Origin: Brassica napus
Taxonomy: Eukaryota; Streptophyta; Magnoliopsida; Brassicales; Brassicaceae
Reading direction: 5' to 3'
DNA: 64,000 bases
Assembly (NCBI RefSeq): GCF_020379485.1
Contig: NW_026015657.1
Location: forward strand, 310,001-374,000
The position numbers and the translations under genes were made by a program. This document shows, piece after piece, positions 42,465 through 54,000 of the stretch (its first letter is position 1; each line of letters opens with the position of its first letter). The notes below the pieces were generated by a model. It did not search any database and was not told the DNA's origin. It was given only the letters and a program-made list of their open reading frames with translations.

Positions 42465-42803
42465 CTAAGAGTTTATAGCAATGCTATGTTCAGTTTTACC
42501 AATCAAGGGACTCTCTAGTATGTCTAGTAACCTATCAGTTCTACTAGACATAGTATGAGCAGCAAAAGAATAACCAAGAGTATTGGGTCTTAGTTTGTTA
42601 CCAGACTCTTTAAGAGCTTTGATGAGAGCATCTATGTCTGACTTCCTGATCACCTCATGCTCTAGGTTCTTTCCTCCTGAGTGGTGAGAAGAGAGAGCTC
42701 GCCCTTCACTCTCATTCACTTGTGAGGATGTACCAGCCCCGGATGCACTTCCACTGCTTGTCTCGGTAGACATGTGAGCTCTGGCTTCTCTCTCCTTGTT
42801 GAA
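42465..42803 (-). pseudogene. Element F Gag C-terminal remnant
   Basis: Matches D from just after the zinc knuckle (FNKEREARAH corresponds to FNKDREARAN) through the EHEVIRKSDIDALIKALKESG block, then loses frame near 42480 (reads SIAINS, stop) before the protease. The upstream side ends at the 42801-42803 junction with E. Confidence 0.88.
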
Positions 42804-44309
42804 TCAGTTGGAGCTGAGGCAGGAGCTATGATCAAGAATGATACATGGTATGAGAGTGAGTTACCCAAAGGGAAAAAGTCAGTTACTAGTAGATGGATCT
42901 TCACAATCAAGTATAAGGCTGATGGAAAGGTTGAGAGGAAGAAGTCAAGACTGGTTGCAAGAGGTTTTACTCAAACATATGGAGAAGATTACATTGAGAC
43001 CTTTGCACCAGTAGCCAAACTACACACAATCCGAATTGTATTAAGCTTGGCTGTAAACCTTGGATGGGGCTTATGGCAAATGGATGTGAAGAATGCTTTT
43101 CTACAAGGAGAACTTGAGGATGAAGTGTATATGCATCCACCGCCAGGCCTGGAACACTTGGTGAAGAGAGGGAATGTGTTGAGACTAAAGAAAGCTATCT
43201 ATGGGCTGAAGCAATCACCAAGAGCCTGGTATAACAAGCTGAGCACTACCCTAAATGGCCGAGGCTTCAAGAAGTCTGAGTTGGATCACACCCTCTTCAC
43301 TCTCACTACTCCCTCAGGTATGATTGCACTCCTTGTGTATGTTGATGATATCATTATCACAGGAAGTGATAAGGAAGGTATCACAGCAACCAAGGAGTTT
43401 CTTAAGTCCATGTTTGAGATTAAAGACTTGGGAGAAATGAAATACTTCCTTGGAATTGAGATATGTAGATCCAAGGAAGGATTATTCATGTCCCAAAGGA
43501 AGTATACACTTGATCTTTTGAAAGGTGCAGGTGCTTATGGAGGCAAGACAGCAAAGATGCCTATGGAGGATGGCTACAAAGTCCCACGAGAGGGGGAGAT
43601 TGAAGACAGCAAACCTTATCAGGATCCTAAACTCTATAGAAAACTAGTTGGCAAATTGATTTATCTTACCATAACTAGGCCTGACATTTGTTTTGCTGTG
43701 AATCAGGTGAGTCAACACATGCAAGTGCCTAAAGAGCATCATTGGCGCATGGTGGAGAGAATTCTGATGTATCTCAACGGCTCACCTGATCAAGGAGTAT
43801 GGATGGGTTGCAATGGGAGCACTGAAGTAGTTGGATACTGTGATGCGGATTGGGCTGGTGATAGAGCATACAGGAGATCAACCACAGGCTATTGCACATT
43901 CATTGGAGGCAACTTGGTTACTTGGAAGAGTAAGAAACAGAAGGTGGTGTCTTGCTCAAGTGCAGAAGCTGAGTATAGAGCTATGCTGAAGCTCACCAAC
44001 GAGCTGGTGTGGATCAAAGGCATCTTGAAGCACTTGGAGATTGATCAAGCCACGCCAATGACAATGCATTGTGATAACCAAGCTGCCATCCACATTGCCT
44101 CCAACTCGGTGTTCCATGAAAGGACTAAGCACATTGAAGTTGATTGTCACAAGGTGAGGCAGATGATCATCTTGGGAGTCATCTTGCCATGCTACACAAG
44201 AAGTGAAGATCAGCTAGCGGATGTGTTCACCAAAGCTGCAAGACAAAAGACAATGGAGTCCATCCACATCAGGTTGTGTCTCATTGATCTTGGGAAGAGA
44301 AGGAGCTGA
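42803..44309 (+). pseudogene. Element E reverse transcriptase and RNase H, C-terminal fragment
   Basis: Native coding begins at about SVGAEAGAMIKNDTWYESE; the few codons before it are antisense F sequence. About 500 residues are open: reverse transcriptase (WQMDVKNAFLQGELEDEVYM, YVDD) and RNase H (YCDADWAGD, SCSSAEAEYRAM, HCDNQAA, QLADVFTK), ending IDLGKRRS as in B. Two unusual residues (GDRAYRRS for GDRADRRS, IRLCLIDL for IRLGLIDL) suggest loss of constraint. It lacks protease and integrase and has no promoter of its own. Confidence 0.93.
43590..43598 (+). other. Candidate central polypurine tract in E pol
   Basis: GAGGGGGAG in frame as E-G-E, 852 nt upstream of the 3' tract at 44442. Confidence 0.5.
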
Positions 44310-44342
44310 TCCCCTTTAGCTGTGAGGTCTTTACTCTTTTTC

Positions 44343-44383
44343 CCTCATCAAGGTTTTGTCCCAATGGGTTTTCCTTGGTGAGG
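44343..44383 (+). other. Element E 3' UTR stem-loop
   Basis: Arms CCTCATCAAGG (44343-44353) and CCTTGGTGAGG (44373-44383), one G-U pair, CCC-AAT-GGG apex. Confidence 0.65.
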
Positions 44384-44413
44384 TTTTTAATGAGGAAGAT
44401 CTCATGGCTATCC

Positions 44414-44441
44414 AAGCTTAGACTTTCACAAAGCTAAGCTT
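44414..44441 (+). other. Element E PPT-proximal hairpin
   Basis: AAGCTTAG and CTAAGCTT, 8-bp stem, identical to B including the loop. Confidence 0.65.
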
Positions 44442-44450
44442 GAGGGGGAG
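44442..44450 (+). other. Element E polypurine tract
   Basis: GAGGGGGAG directly before TGTTGAG of the 3' LTR. Confidence 0.9.
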
Positions 44451-45026
44451 TGTTGAGAAGAAGGCATTAGATGATGAGATGGATTGCTAATAAGAGAGTG
44501 AGGCTTAGGAGAGTAATGGGTGGAGGAATGAGTTTGGGAGAGGCTAGGCCGTACAGGCCGTACCATGGCCGTACAGGCCGTACAAGAGTAGCTCGACCAA
44601 GATCACTACCTAAGGGAAGTTACTACACACGGTTAACTTAAGAGGTAAAGGAGAAGTATTACTGAGGCTTTACTGATGTTACCGTGTGGAGAGGATAAGG
44701 GAAGAGCTTATGACAGGCTGTCAGTAGCTGTGTAAAGGTAAAGGTGCTTTACACACAAGGAAGAGCTTAATTGGACAGTTTGAATTAAAGCAGAATCTTA
44801 TCCCATGTAATAGTGTGCTTTCTGAAACCCTTAACCTCGAGATGCCTCTCTATATATTGTAACATCTGGTCATTAATAAAACTTAGACAGTTCAGCTTAT
44901 CTTTGCCTCCATGGCTTATTCTTAGTCTTGTTCTCTAAACCTTACTCTCTACACTCGTTTCTTCTCTAATCTCTCTTAAATCTATACTAAACACTCAGAT
45001 TACTCTTCATTACTCTAAAAGTGAGA
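44451..45026 (+). repeat. Element E 3' LTR (576 bp)
   Basis: Differs from the 5' LTR at about four substitutions and one missing T. Ends GTGAGA, then target duplication AACTT. Confidence 0.94.
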
Positions 45027-48000
45027 AACTTCTTCATCCCAACTCCTATGAGATTTATTCTACTTCCTGGTGATTCTCCACCACTTTATGTATCCAAATC
45101 AAGCTTCTCACAAAGAGATTCATCCTGGTTTGATTGGAACGACGAAGAAGCTGTGCTATTCCCAAACTGGGAAACTGGAATCACCTGATTTGAAAGTGGG
45201 ATAACTTTTTTTCGCCAACTCCTATGAGATTTATTCAACTTCCTGGTGATTCTCCACCACTTTATGTATCCAAATCAAGCTTCTCACAAAGTGATTCATC
45301 CTGGTTTGATTGGAACGACGAAGAAGCTGTGCTATTCCCAAACTGGGAAACTGGAATCACCTGATTTGAAAGTGGGATAACTTCTTCATCCCAACTCCTA
45401 TGAGATTTATTCAACTTCCTGGTGATTCTCCACCACTTTATGTATCCAAATCAAGCTTCTTACAAAGTGATTCATCCTGGTTTGATTGGAACGACGAAGA
45501 AGCTGTGCTATTCCCAAACTGGGAAACTGGAATCACCTGATTTGAAAGTGGGATAACTTCTTCATCCCAACTCCTATGAGATTTATTCAACTTCCTGGTG
45601 ATTCTCCACCACTTTATGTATCCAAATCAAGCTTCTTACAAAGAGATTCATCCTGGTTTGATTGGAACGACGAAGAAGCTGTGCTATTCCCAAACTGGGA
45701 AACTGGAATCACCTGATTTGAAAGTGGGATAACTTCTTCATCCCAACTCCTATGAGATTTATTCAACTTCCTGGTGATTCTCCACCACTTTATGTATCCA
45801 AATCAAGCTTCTCACAAAGTGATTCATCCTGGTTTGATTGGAACGACGAAGAAGCTGTGCTATTCCCAAACTGGGAAACTGGAATCACCTGATTTGAAAG
45901 TGGGATAACTTCTTCATCCCAACTCCTATGAGATTTATTCAACTTCCTGGTGATTCTCCACCACTTTATGTATCCAAATCAAGCTTCTTACAAAGTGATT
46001 CATCCTGGTTTGATTGGAACGACGAAGAAGCTGTGCTATTCCCAAACTGGGAAACTGGAATCACCTGATTTGAAAGTGGGATAACTTCTTCATCCCAACT
46101 CCTATGAGATTTATTCAACTTCCTGGTGATTCTCCACCACTTTATGTATCCAAATCAAGCTTCTCACAAAGTGATTCATCCTGGTTTGATTGGAACGACG
46201 AAGAAGCTGTGCTATTCCCAAACTGGGAAACTGGAATCACCTGATTTGAAAGTGGGATAACTTCTTCATCCCAACTCCTATGAGATTTATTCAACTTCCT
46301 GGTGATTCTCCACCACTTTATGTATCCAAATCAAGCTTCTCACAAAGTGATTCATCCTGGTTTGATTGGAACGACGAAGAAGCTGTGCTATTCCCAAACT
46401 GGGAAACTGGAATCACCTGATTTGAAAGTGGGATAACTTCTTCATCCCAACTCCTATGAGATTTATTCAACTTCCTGGTGATTCTCCACCACTTTATGTA
46501 TCCAAATCAAGCTTCTCACAAAGTGATTCATCCTGGTTTGATTGGAACGACGAAGAAGCTGTGCTATTCCCAAACTGGGAAACTGGAATCACCTGATTTG
46601 AAAGTGGGATAACTTCTTCATCCCAACTCCTATGAGATTTATTCAACTTCCTGGTGATTCTCCACCACTTTATGTATCCAAATCAAGCTTCTCACAAAGT
46701 GATTCATCCTGGTTTGATTGGAACGACGAAGAAGCTGTGCTATTCCCAAACTGGGAAACTGGAATCACCTGATTTGAAAGTGGGATAACTTTTTTCCCAA
46801 CTCCTATGAGATTTATTCAACTTCCTGGTGATTCTCCACCACTTTATGTATCCAAATCAAGCTTCTCACAAAGTGATTCATCCTGGTTTGATTGGAACGA
46901 CGAAGAAGCTGTGCTATTCCCAAACTGGGAAACTGGAATCACCTGATTTGAAAGTGGGATAACTTCTTCATCCCAACTCCTATGAGATTTATTCAACTTC
47001 CTGGTGATTCTCCACCACTTTATGTATCCAAATCAAGCTTCTTACAAAGTGATTCATCCTGGTTTGATTGGAACGACGAAGAAGCTGTGCTATTCCCAAA
47101 CTGGGAAACTGGAATCACCTGATTTGAAAGTGGGATAACTTCTTCATCCCAACTCCTATGAGATTTATTCAACTTCCTGGTGATTCTCCACCACTTTATG
47201 TATCCAAATCAAGCTTCTTACAAAGTGATTCATCCTGGTTTGATTGGAACGACGAAGAAGCTGTGCTATTCCCAAACTGGGAAACTGGAATCACCTGATT
47301 TGAAAGTGGGATAACTTCTTCATCCCAACTCCTATGAGATTTATTCAACTTCCTGGTGATTCTCCACCACTTTATGTATCCAAATCAAGCTTCTCACAAA
47401 GTGATTCATCCTGGTTTGATTGGAACGACGAAGAAGCTGTGCTATTCCCAAACTGGGAAACTGGAATCACCTGATTTGAAAGTGGGATAACTTCTTCATC
47501 CCAACTCCTATGAGATTTATTCAACTTCCTGGTGATTCTCCACCACTTTATGTATCCAAATCAAGCTTCTCACAAAGTGATTCATCCTGGTTTGATTGGA
47601 ACGACGAAGAAGCTGTGCTATTCCCAAACTGGGAAACTGGAATCACCTGATTTGAAAGTGGGATAACTTCTTCATCCCAACTCCTATGAGATTTATTCAA
47701 CTTCCTGGTGATTCTCCACCACTTTATGTATCCAAATCAAGCTTCTCACAAAGTGATTCATCCTGGTTTGATTGGAACGACGAAGAAGCTGTGCTATTCC
47801 CAAACTGGGAAACTGGAATCACCTGATTTGAAAGTGGGATAACTTCTTCATCCCAACTCCTATGAGATTTATTCAACTTCCTGGTGATTCTCCACCACTT
47901 TATGTATCCAAATCAAGCTTCTCACAAAGTGATTCATCCTGGTTTGATTGGAACGACGAAGAAGCTGTGCTATTCCCAAACTGGGAAACTGGAATCACCT

Positions 48001-51000
48001 GATTTGAAAGTGGGATAACTTCTTCATCCCAACTCCTATGAGATTTATTCAACTTCCTGGTGATTCTCCACCACTTTATGTATCCAAATCAAGCTTCTCA
48101 CAAAGTGATTCATCCTGGTTTGATTGGAACGACGAAGAAGCTGTGCTATTCCCAAACTGGGAAACTGGAATCACCTGATTTGAAAGTGGGATAACTTCTT
48201 CATCCCAACTCCTATGAGATTTATTCAACTTCCTGGTGATTCTCCACCACTTTATGTATCCAAATCAAGCTTCTCACAAAGTGATTCATCCTGGTTTGAT
48301 TGGAACGACGAAGAAGCTGTGCTATTCCCAAACTGGGAAACTGGAATCACCTGATTTGAAAGTGGGATAACTTCTTCATCCCAACTCCTATGAGATTTAT
48401 TCAACTTCCTGGTGATTCTCCACCACTTTATGTATCCAAATCAAGCTTCTTACAAAGTGATTCATCCTGGTTTGATTGGAACGACGAAGAAGCTGTGCTA
48501 TTCCCAAACTGGGAAACTGGAATCACCTGATTTGAAAGTGGGATAACTTCTTCATCCCAACTCCTATGAGATTTATTCAACTTCCTGGTGATTCTCCACC
48601 ACTTTATGTATCCAAATCAAGCTTCTCACAAAGTGATTCATCCTGGTTTGATTGGAACGACGAAGAAGCTGTGCTATTCCCAAACTGGGAAACTGGAATC
48701 ACCTGATTTGAAAGTGGGATAACTTCTTCATCCCAACTCCTATGAGATTTATTCAACTTCCTGGTGATTCTCCACCACTTTATGTATCCAAATCAAGCTT
48801 CTCACAAAGTGATTCATCCTGGTTTGATTGGAACGACGAAGAAGCTGTGCTATTCCCAAACTGGGAAACTGGAATCACCTGATTTGAAAGTGGGATAACT
48901 TCTTTTCCCCAACTCCTATGAGATTTATTCAACTTCCTGGTGATTCTCCACCACTTTATGTATCCAAATCAAGCTTCTCACAAAGTGATTCATCCTGGTT
49001 TGATTGGAACGACGAAGAAGCTGTGCTATTCCCAAACTGGGAAACTGGAATCACCTGATTTGAAAGTGGGATAACTTCTTCATCCCAACTCCTATGAGAT
49101 TTATTCAACTTCCTGGTGATTCTCCACCACTTTATGTATCCAAATCAAGCTTCTTACAAAGTGATTCATCCTGGTTTGATTGGAACGACGAAGAAGCTGT
49201 GCTATTCCCAAACTGGGAAACTGGAATCACCTGATTTGAAAGTGGGATAACTTCTTCATCCCAACTCCTATGAGATTTATTCAACTTCCTGGTGATTCTC
49301 CACCACTTTATGTATCCAAATCAAGCTTCTCACAAAGTGATTCATCCTGGTTTGATTGGAACGACGAAGAAGCTGTGCTATTCCCAAACTGGGAAACTGG
49401 AATCACCTGATTTGAAAGTGGGATAACTTCTTCATCCCAACTCCTATGAGATTTATTCAACTTCCTGGTGATTCTCCACCACTTTATGTATCCAAATCAA
49501 GCTTCTCACAAAGTGATTCATCCTGGTTTGATTGGAACGACGAAGAAGCTGTGCTATTCCCAAACTGGGAAACTGGAATCACCTGATTTGAAAGTGGGAT
49601 AACTTCTTCATCCCAACTCCTATGAGATTTATTCAACTTCCTGGTGATTCTCCACCACTTTATGTATCCAAATCAAGCTTCTCACAAAGTGATTCATCCT
49701 GGTTTGATTGGAACGACGAAGAAGCTGTGCTATTCCCAAACTGGGAAACTGGAATCACCTGATTTGAAAGTGGGATAACTTCTTCATCCCAACTCCTATG
49801 AGATTTATTCAACTTCCTGGTGATTCTCCACCACTTTATGTATCCAAATCAAGCTTCTCACAAAGTGATTCATCCTGGTTTGATTGGAACGACGAAGAAG
49901 CTGTGCTATTCCCAAACTGGGAAACTGGAATCACCTGATTTGAAAGTGGGATAACTTCTTCATCCCAACTCCTATGAGATTTATTCAACTTCCTGGTGAT
50001 TCTCCACCACTTTATGTATCCAAATCAAGCTTCTCACAAAGTGATTCATCCTGGTTTGATTGGAACGACGAAGAAGCTGTGCTATTCCCAAACTGGGAAA
50101 CTGGAATCACCTGATTTGAAAGTGGGATAACTTCTTCATCCCAACTCCTATGAGATTTATTCAACTTCCTGGTGATTCTCCACCACTTTATGTATCCAAA
50201 TCAAGCTTCTCACAAAGTGATTCATCCTGGTTTGATTGGAACGACGAAGAAGCTGTGCTATTCCCAAACTGGGAAACTGGAATCACCTGATTTGAAAGTG
50301 GGATAACTTCTTCATCCCAACTCCTATGAGATTTATTCAACTTCCTGGTGATTCTCCACCACTTTATGTATCCAAATCAAGCTTCTCACAAAGTGATTCA
50401 TCCTGGTTTGATTGGAACGACGAAGAAGCTGTGCTATTCCCAAACTGGGAAACTGGAATCACCTGATTTGAAAGTGGGATAACTTCTTCATCCCAACTCC
50501 TATGAGATTTATTCAACTTCCTGGTGATTCTCCACCACTTTATGTATCCAAATCAAGCTTCTCACAAAGTGATTCATCCTGGTTTGATTGGAACGACGAA
50601 GAAGCTGTGCTATTCCCAAACTGGGAAACTGGAATCACCTGATTTGAAAGTGGGATAACTTCTTCATCCCAACTCCTATGAGATTTATTCAACTTCCTGG
50701 TGATTCTCCACCACTTTATGTATCCAAATCAAGCTTCTCACAAAGTGATTCATCCTGGTTTGATTGGAACGACGAAGAAGCTGTGCTATTCCCAAACTGG
50801 GAAACTGGAATCACCTGATTTGAAAGTGGGATAACTTCTTCATCCCAACTCCTATGAGATTTATTCAACTTCCTGGTGATTCTCCACCACTTTATGTATC
50901 CAAATCAAGCTTCTTACAAAGTGATTCATCCTGGTTTGATTGGAACGACGAAGAAGCTGTGCTATTCCCAAACTGGGAAACTGGAATCACCTGATTTGAA

Positions 51001-54000
51001 AGTGGGATAACTTCTTCATCCCAACTCCTATGAGATTTATTCAACTTCCTGGTGATTCTCCACCACTTTATGTATCCAAATCAAGCTTCTTACAAAGTGA
51101 TTCATCCTGGTTTGATTGGAACGACGAAGAAGCTGTGCTATTCCCAAACTGGGAAACTGGAATCACCTGATTTGAAAGTGGGATAACTTCTTCATCCCAA
51201 CTCCTATGAGATTTATTCAACTTCCTGGTGATTCTCCACCACTTTATGTATCCAAATCAAGCTTCTTACAAAGTGATTCATCCTGGTTTGATTGGAACGA
51301 CGAAGAAGCTGTGCTATTCCCAAACTGGGAAACTGGAATCACCTGATTTGAAAGTGGGATAACTTCTTCATCCCAACTCCTATGAGATTTATTCAACTTC
51401 CTGGTGATTCTCCACCACTTTATGTATCCAAATCAAGCTTCTCACAAAGTGATTCATCCTGGTTTGATTGGAACGACGAAGAAGCTGTGCTATTCCCAAA
51501 CTGGGAAACTGGAATCACCTGATTTGAAAGTGGGATAACTTCTTCATCCCAACTCCTATGAGATTTATTCAACTTCCTGGTGATTCTCCACCACTTTATG
51601 TATCCAAATCAAGCTTCTCACAAAGTGATTCATCCTGGTTTGATTGGAACGACGAAGAAGCTGTGCTATTCCCAAACTGGGAAACTGGAATCACCTGATT
51701 TGAAAGTGGGATAACTTCTTCATCCCAACTCCTATGAGATTTATTCAACTTCCTGGTGATTCTCCACCACTTTATGTATCCAAATCAAGCTTCTCACAAA
51801 GTGATTCATCCTGGTTTGATTGGAACGACGAAGAAGCTGTGCTATTCCCAAACTGGGAAACTGGAATCACCTGATTTGAAAGTGGGATAACTTCTTCATC
51901 CCAACTCCTATGAGATTTATTCAACTTCCTGGTGATTCTCCACCACTTTATGTATCCAAATCAAGCTTCTCACAAAGTGATTCATCCTGGTTTGATTGGA
52001 ACGACGAAGAAGCTGTGCTATTCCCAAACTGGGAAACTGGAATCACCTGATTTGAAAGTGGGATAACTTCTTCATCCCAACTCCTATGAGATTTATTCAA
52101 CTTCCTGGTGATTCTCCACCACTTTATGTATCCAAATCAAGCTTCTCACAAAGTGATTCATCCTGGTTTGATTGGAACGACGAAGAAGCTGTGCTATTCC
52201 CAAACTGGGAAACTGGAATCACCTGATTTGAAAGTGGGATAACTTCTTCATCCCAACTCCTATGAGATTTATTCAACTTCCTGGTGATTCTCCACCACTT
52301 TATGTATCCAAATCAAGCTTCTCACAAAGTGATTCATCCTGGTTTGATTGGAACGACGAAGAAGCTGTGCTATTCCCAAACTGGGAAACTGGAATCACCT
52401 GATTTGAAAGTGGGATAACTTCTTCATCCCAACTCCTATGAGATTTATTCAACTTCCTGGTGATTCTCCACCACTTTATGTATCCAAATCAAGCTTCTCA
52501 CAAAGTGATTCATCCTGGTTTGATTGGAACGACGAAGAAGCTGTGCTATTCCCAAACTGGGAAACTGGAATCACCTGATTTGAAAGTGGGATAACTTCTT
52601 CATCCCAACTCCTATGAGATTTATTCAACTTCCTGGTGATTCTCCACCACTTTATGTATCCAAATCAAGCTTCTCACAAAGTGATTCATCCTGGTTTGAT
52701 TGGAACGACGAAGAAGCTGTGCTATTCCCAAACTGGGAAACTGGAATCACCTGATTTGAAAGTGGGATAACTTCTTCATCCCAACTCCTATGAGATTTAT
52801 TCAACTTCCTGGTGATTCTCCACCACTTTATGTATCCAAATCAAGCTTCTCACAAAGTGATTCATCCTGGTTTGATTGGAACGACGAAGAAGCTGTGCTA
52901 TTCCCAAACTGGGAAACTGGAATCACCTGATTTGAAAGTGGGATAACTTCTTCATCCCAACTCCTATGAGATTTATTCAACTTCCTGGTGATTCTCCACC
53001 ACTTTATGTATCCAAATCAAGCTTCTCACAAAGTGATTCATCCTGGTTTGATTGGAACGACGAAGAAGCTGTGCTATTCCCAAACTGGGAAACTGGAATC
53101 ACCTGATTTGAAAGTGGGATAACTTCTTCATCCCAACTCCTATGAGATTTATTCAACTTCCTGGTGATTCTCCACCACTTTATGTATCCAAATCAAGCTT
53201 CTTACAAAGTGATTCATCCTGGTTTGATTGGAACGACGAAGAAGCTGTGCTATTCCCAAACTGGGAAACTGGAATCACCTGATTTGAAAGTGGGATAACT
53301 TCTTCATCCCAACTCCTATGAGATTTATTCAACTTCCTGGTGATTCTCCACCACTTTATGTATCCAAATCAAGCTTCTTACAAAGTGATTCATCCTGGTT
53401 TGATTGGAACGACGAAGAAGCTGTGCTATTCCCAAACTGGGAAACTGGAATCACCTGATTTGAAAGTGGGATAACTTCTTCATCCCAACTCCTATGAGAT
53501 TTATTCAACTTCCTGGTGATTCTCCACCACTTTATGTATCCAAATCAAGCTTCTCACAAAGTGATTCATCCTGGTTTGATTGGAACGACGAAGAAGCTGT
53601 GCTATTCCCAAACTGGGAAACTGGAATCACCTGATTTGAAAGTGGGATAACTTCTTCATCCCAACTCCTATGAGATTTATTCAACTTCCTGGTGATTCTC
53701 CACCACTTTATGTATCCAAATCAAGCTTCTCACAAAGTGATTCATCCTGGTTTGATTGGAACGACGAAGAAGCTGTGCTATTCCCAAACTGGGAAACTGG
53801 AATCACCTGATTTGAAAGTGGGATAACTTCTTCATCCCAACTCCTATGAGATTTATTCAACTTCCTGGTGATTCTCCACCACTTTATGTATCCAAATCAA
53901 GCTTCTCACAAAGTGATTCATCCTGGTTTGATTGGAACGACGAAGAAGCTGTGCTATTCCCAAACTGGGAAACTGGAATCACCTGATTTGAAAGTGGGAT

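Larger units (their letters stand above)
38363..42803 (-). mobile_element. Element F: Ty1/copia retrotransposon nested in E, 5' end deleted
   Basis: On the minus strand the 3' LTR (about 38363-38947), polypurine tract, pol and part of gag are present. The N-terminal gag, primer site and 5' LTR are missing, cut at a GAA microhomology (42801-42803) joining it to E reverse transcriptase. A frameshift lies between gag and protease. Confidence 0.92.
37031..45026 (+). mobile_element. Element E: Ty1/copia retrotransposon with nested F and large deletion
   Basis: Both LTRs are present (37031-37607 and 44451-45026) with perfect target duplications AACTT at 37026-37030 and 45027-45031. The interior keeps the gag N-terminus and the reverse transcriptase-RNase H end. 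Element F sits between, and everything from F gag to the E reverse transcriptase start is lost. The LTRs differ at about four bases and one 1-bp indel. Confidence 0.93.

Noticed and set aside
42774..42802. Apparent N-terminus (SSGFSLL) of the E reverse transcriptase frame
   Set aside because: It is antisense F gag read through the deletion junction; native E coding starts at about 42803.
45131..45155. CENP-B box in the satellite (TTCGTCGTTCCAA on the minus strand)
   Set aside because: The TTCG start fits, but the required CGGG half is missing, so it does not match the CENP-B box.
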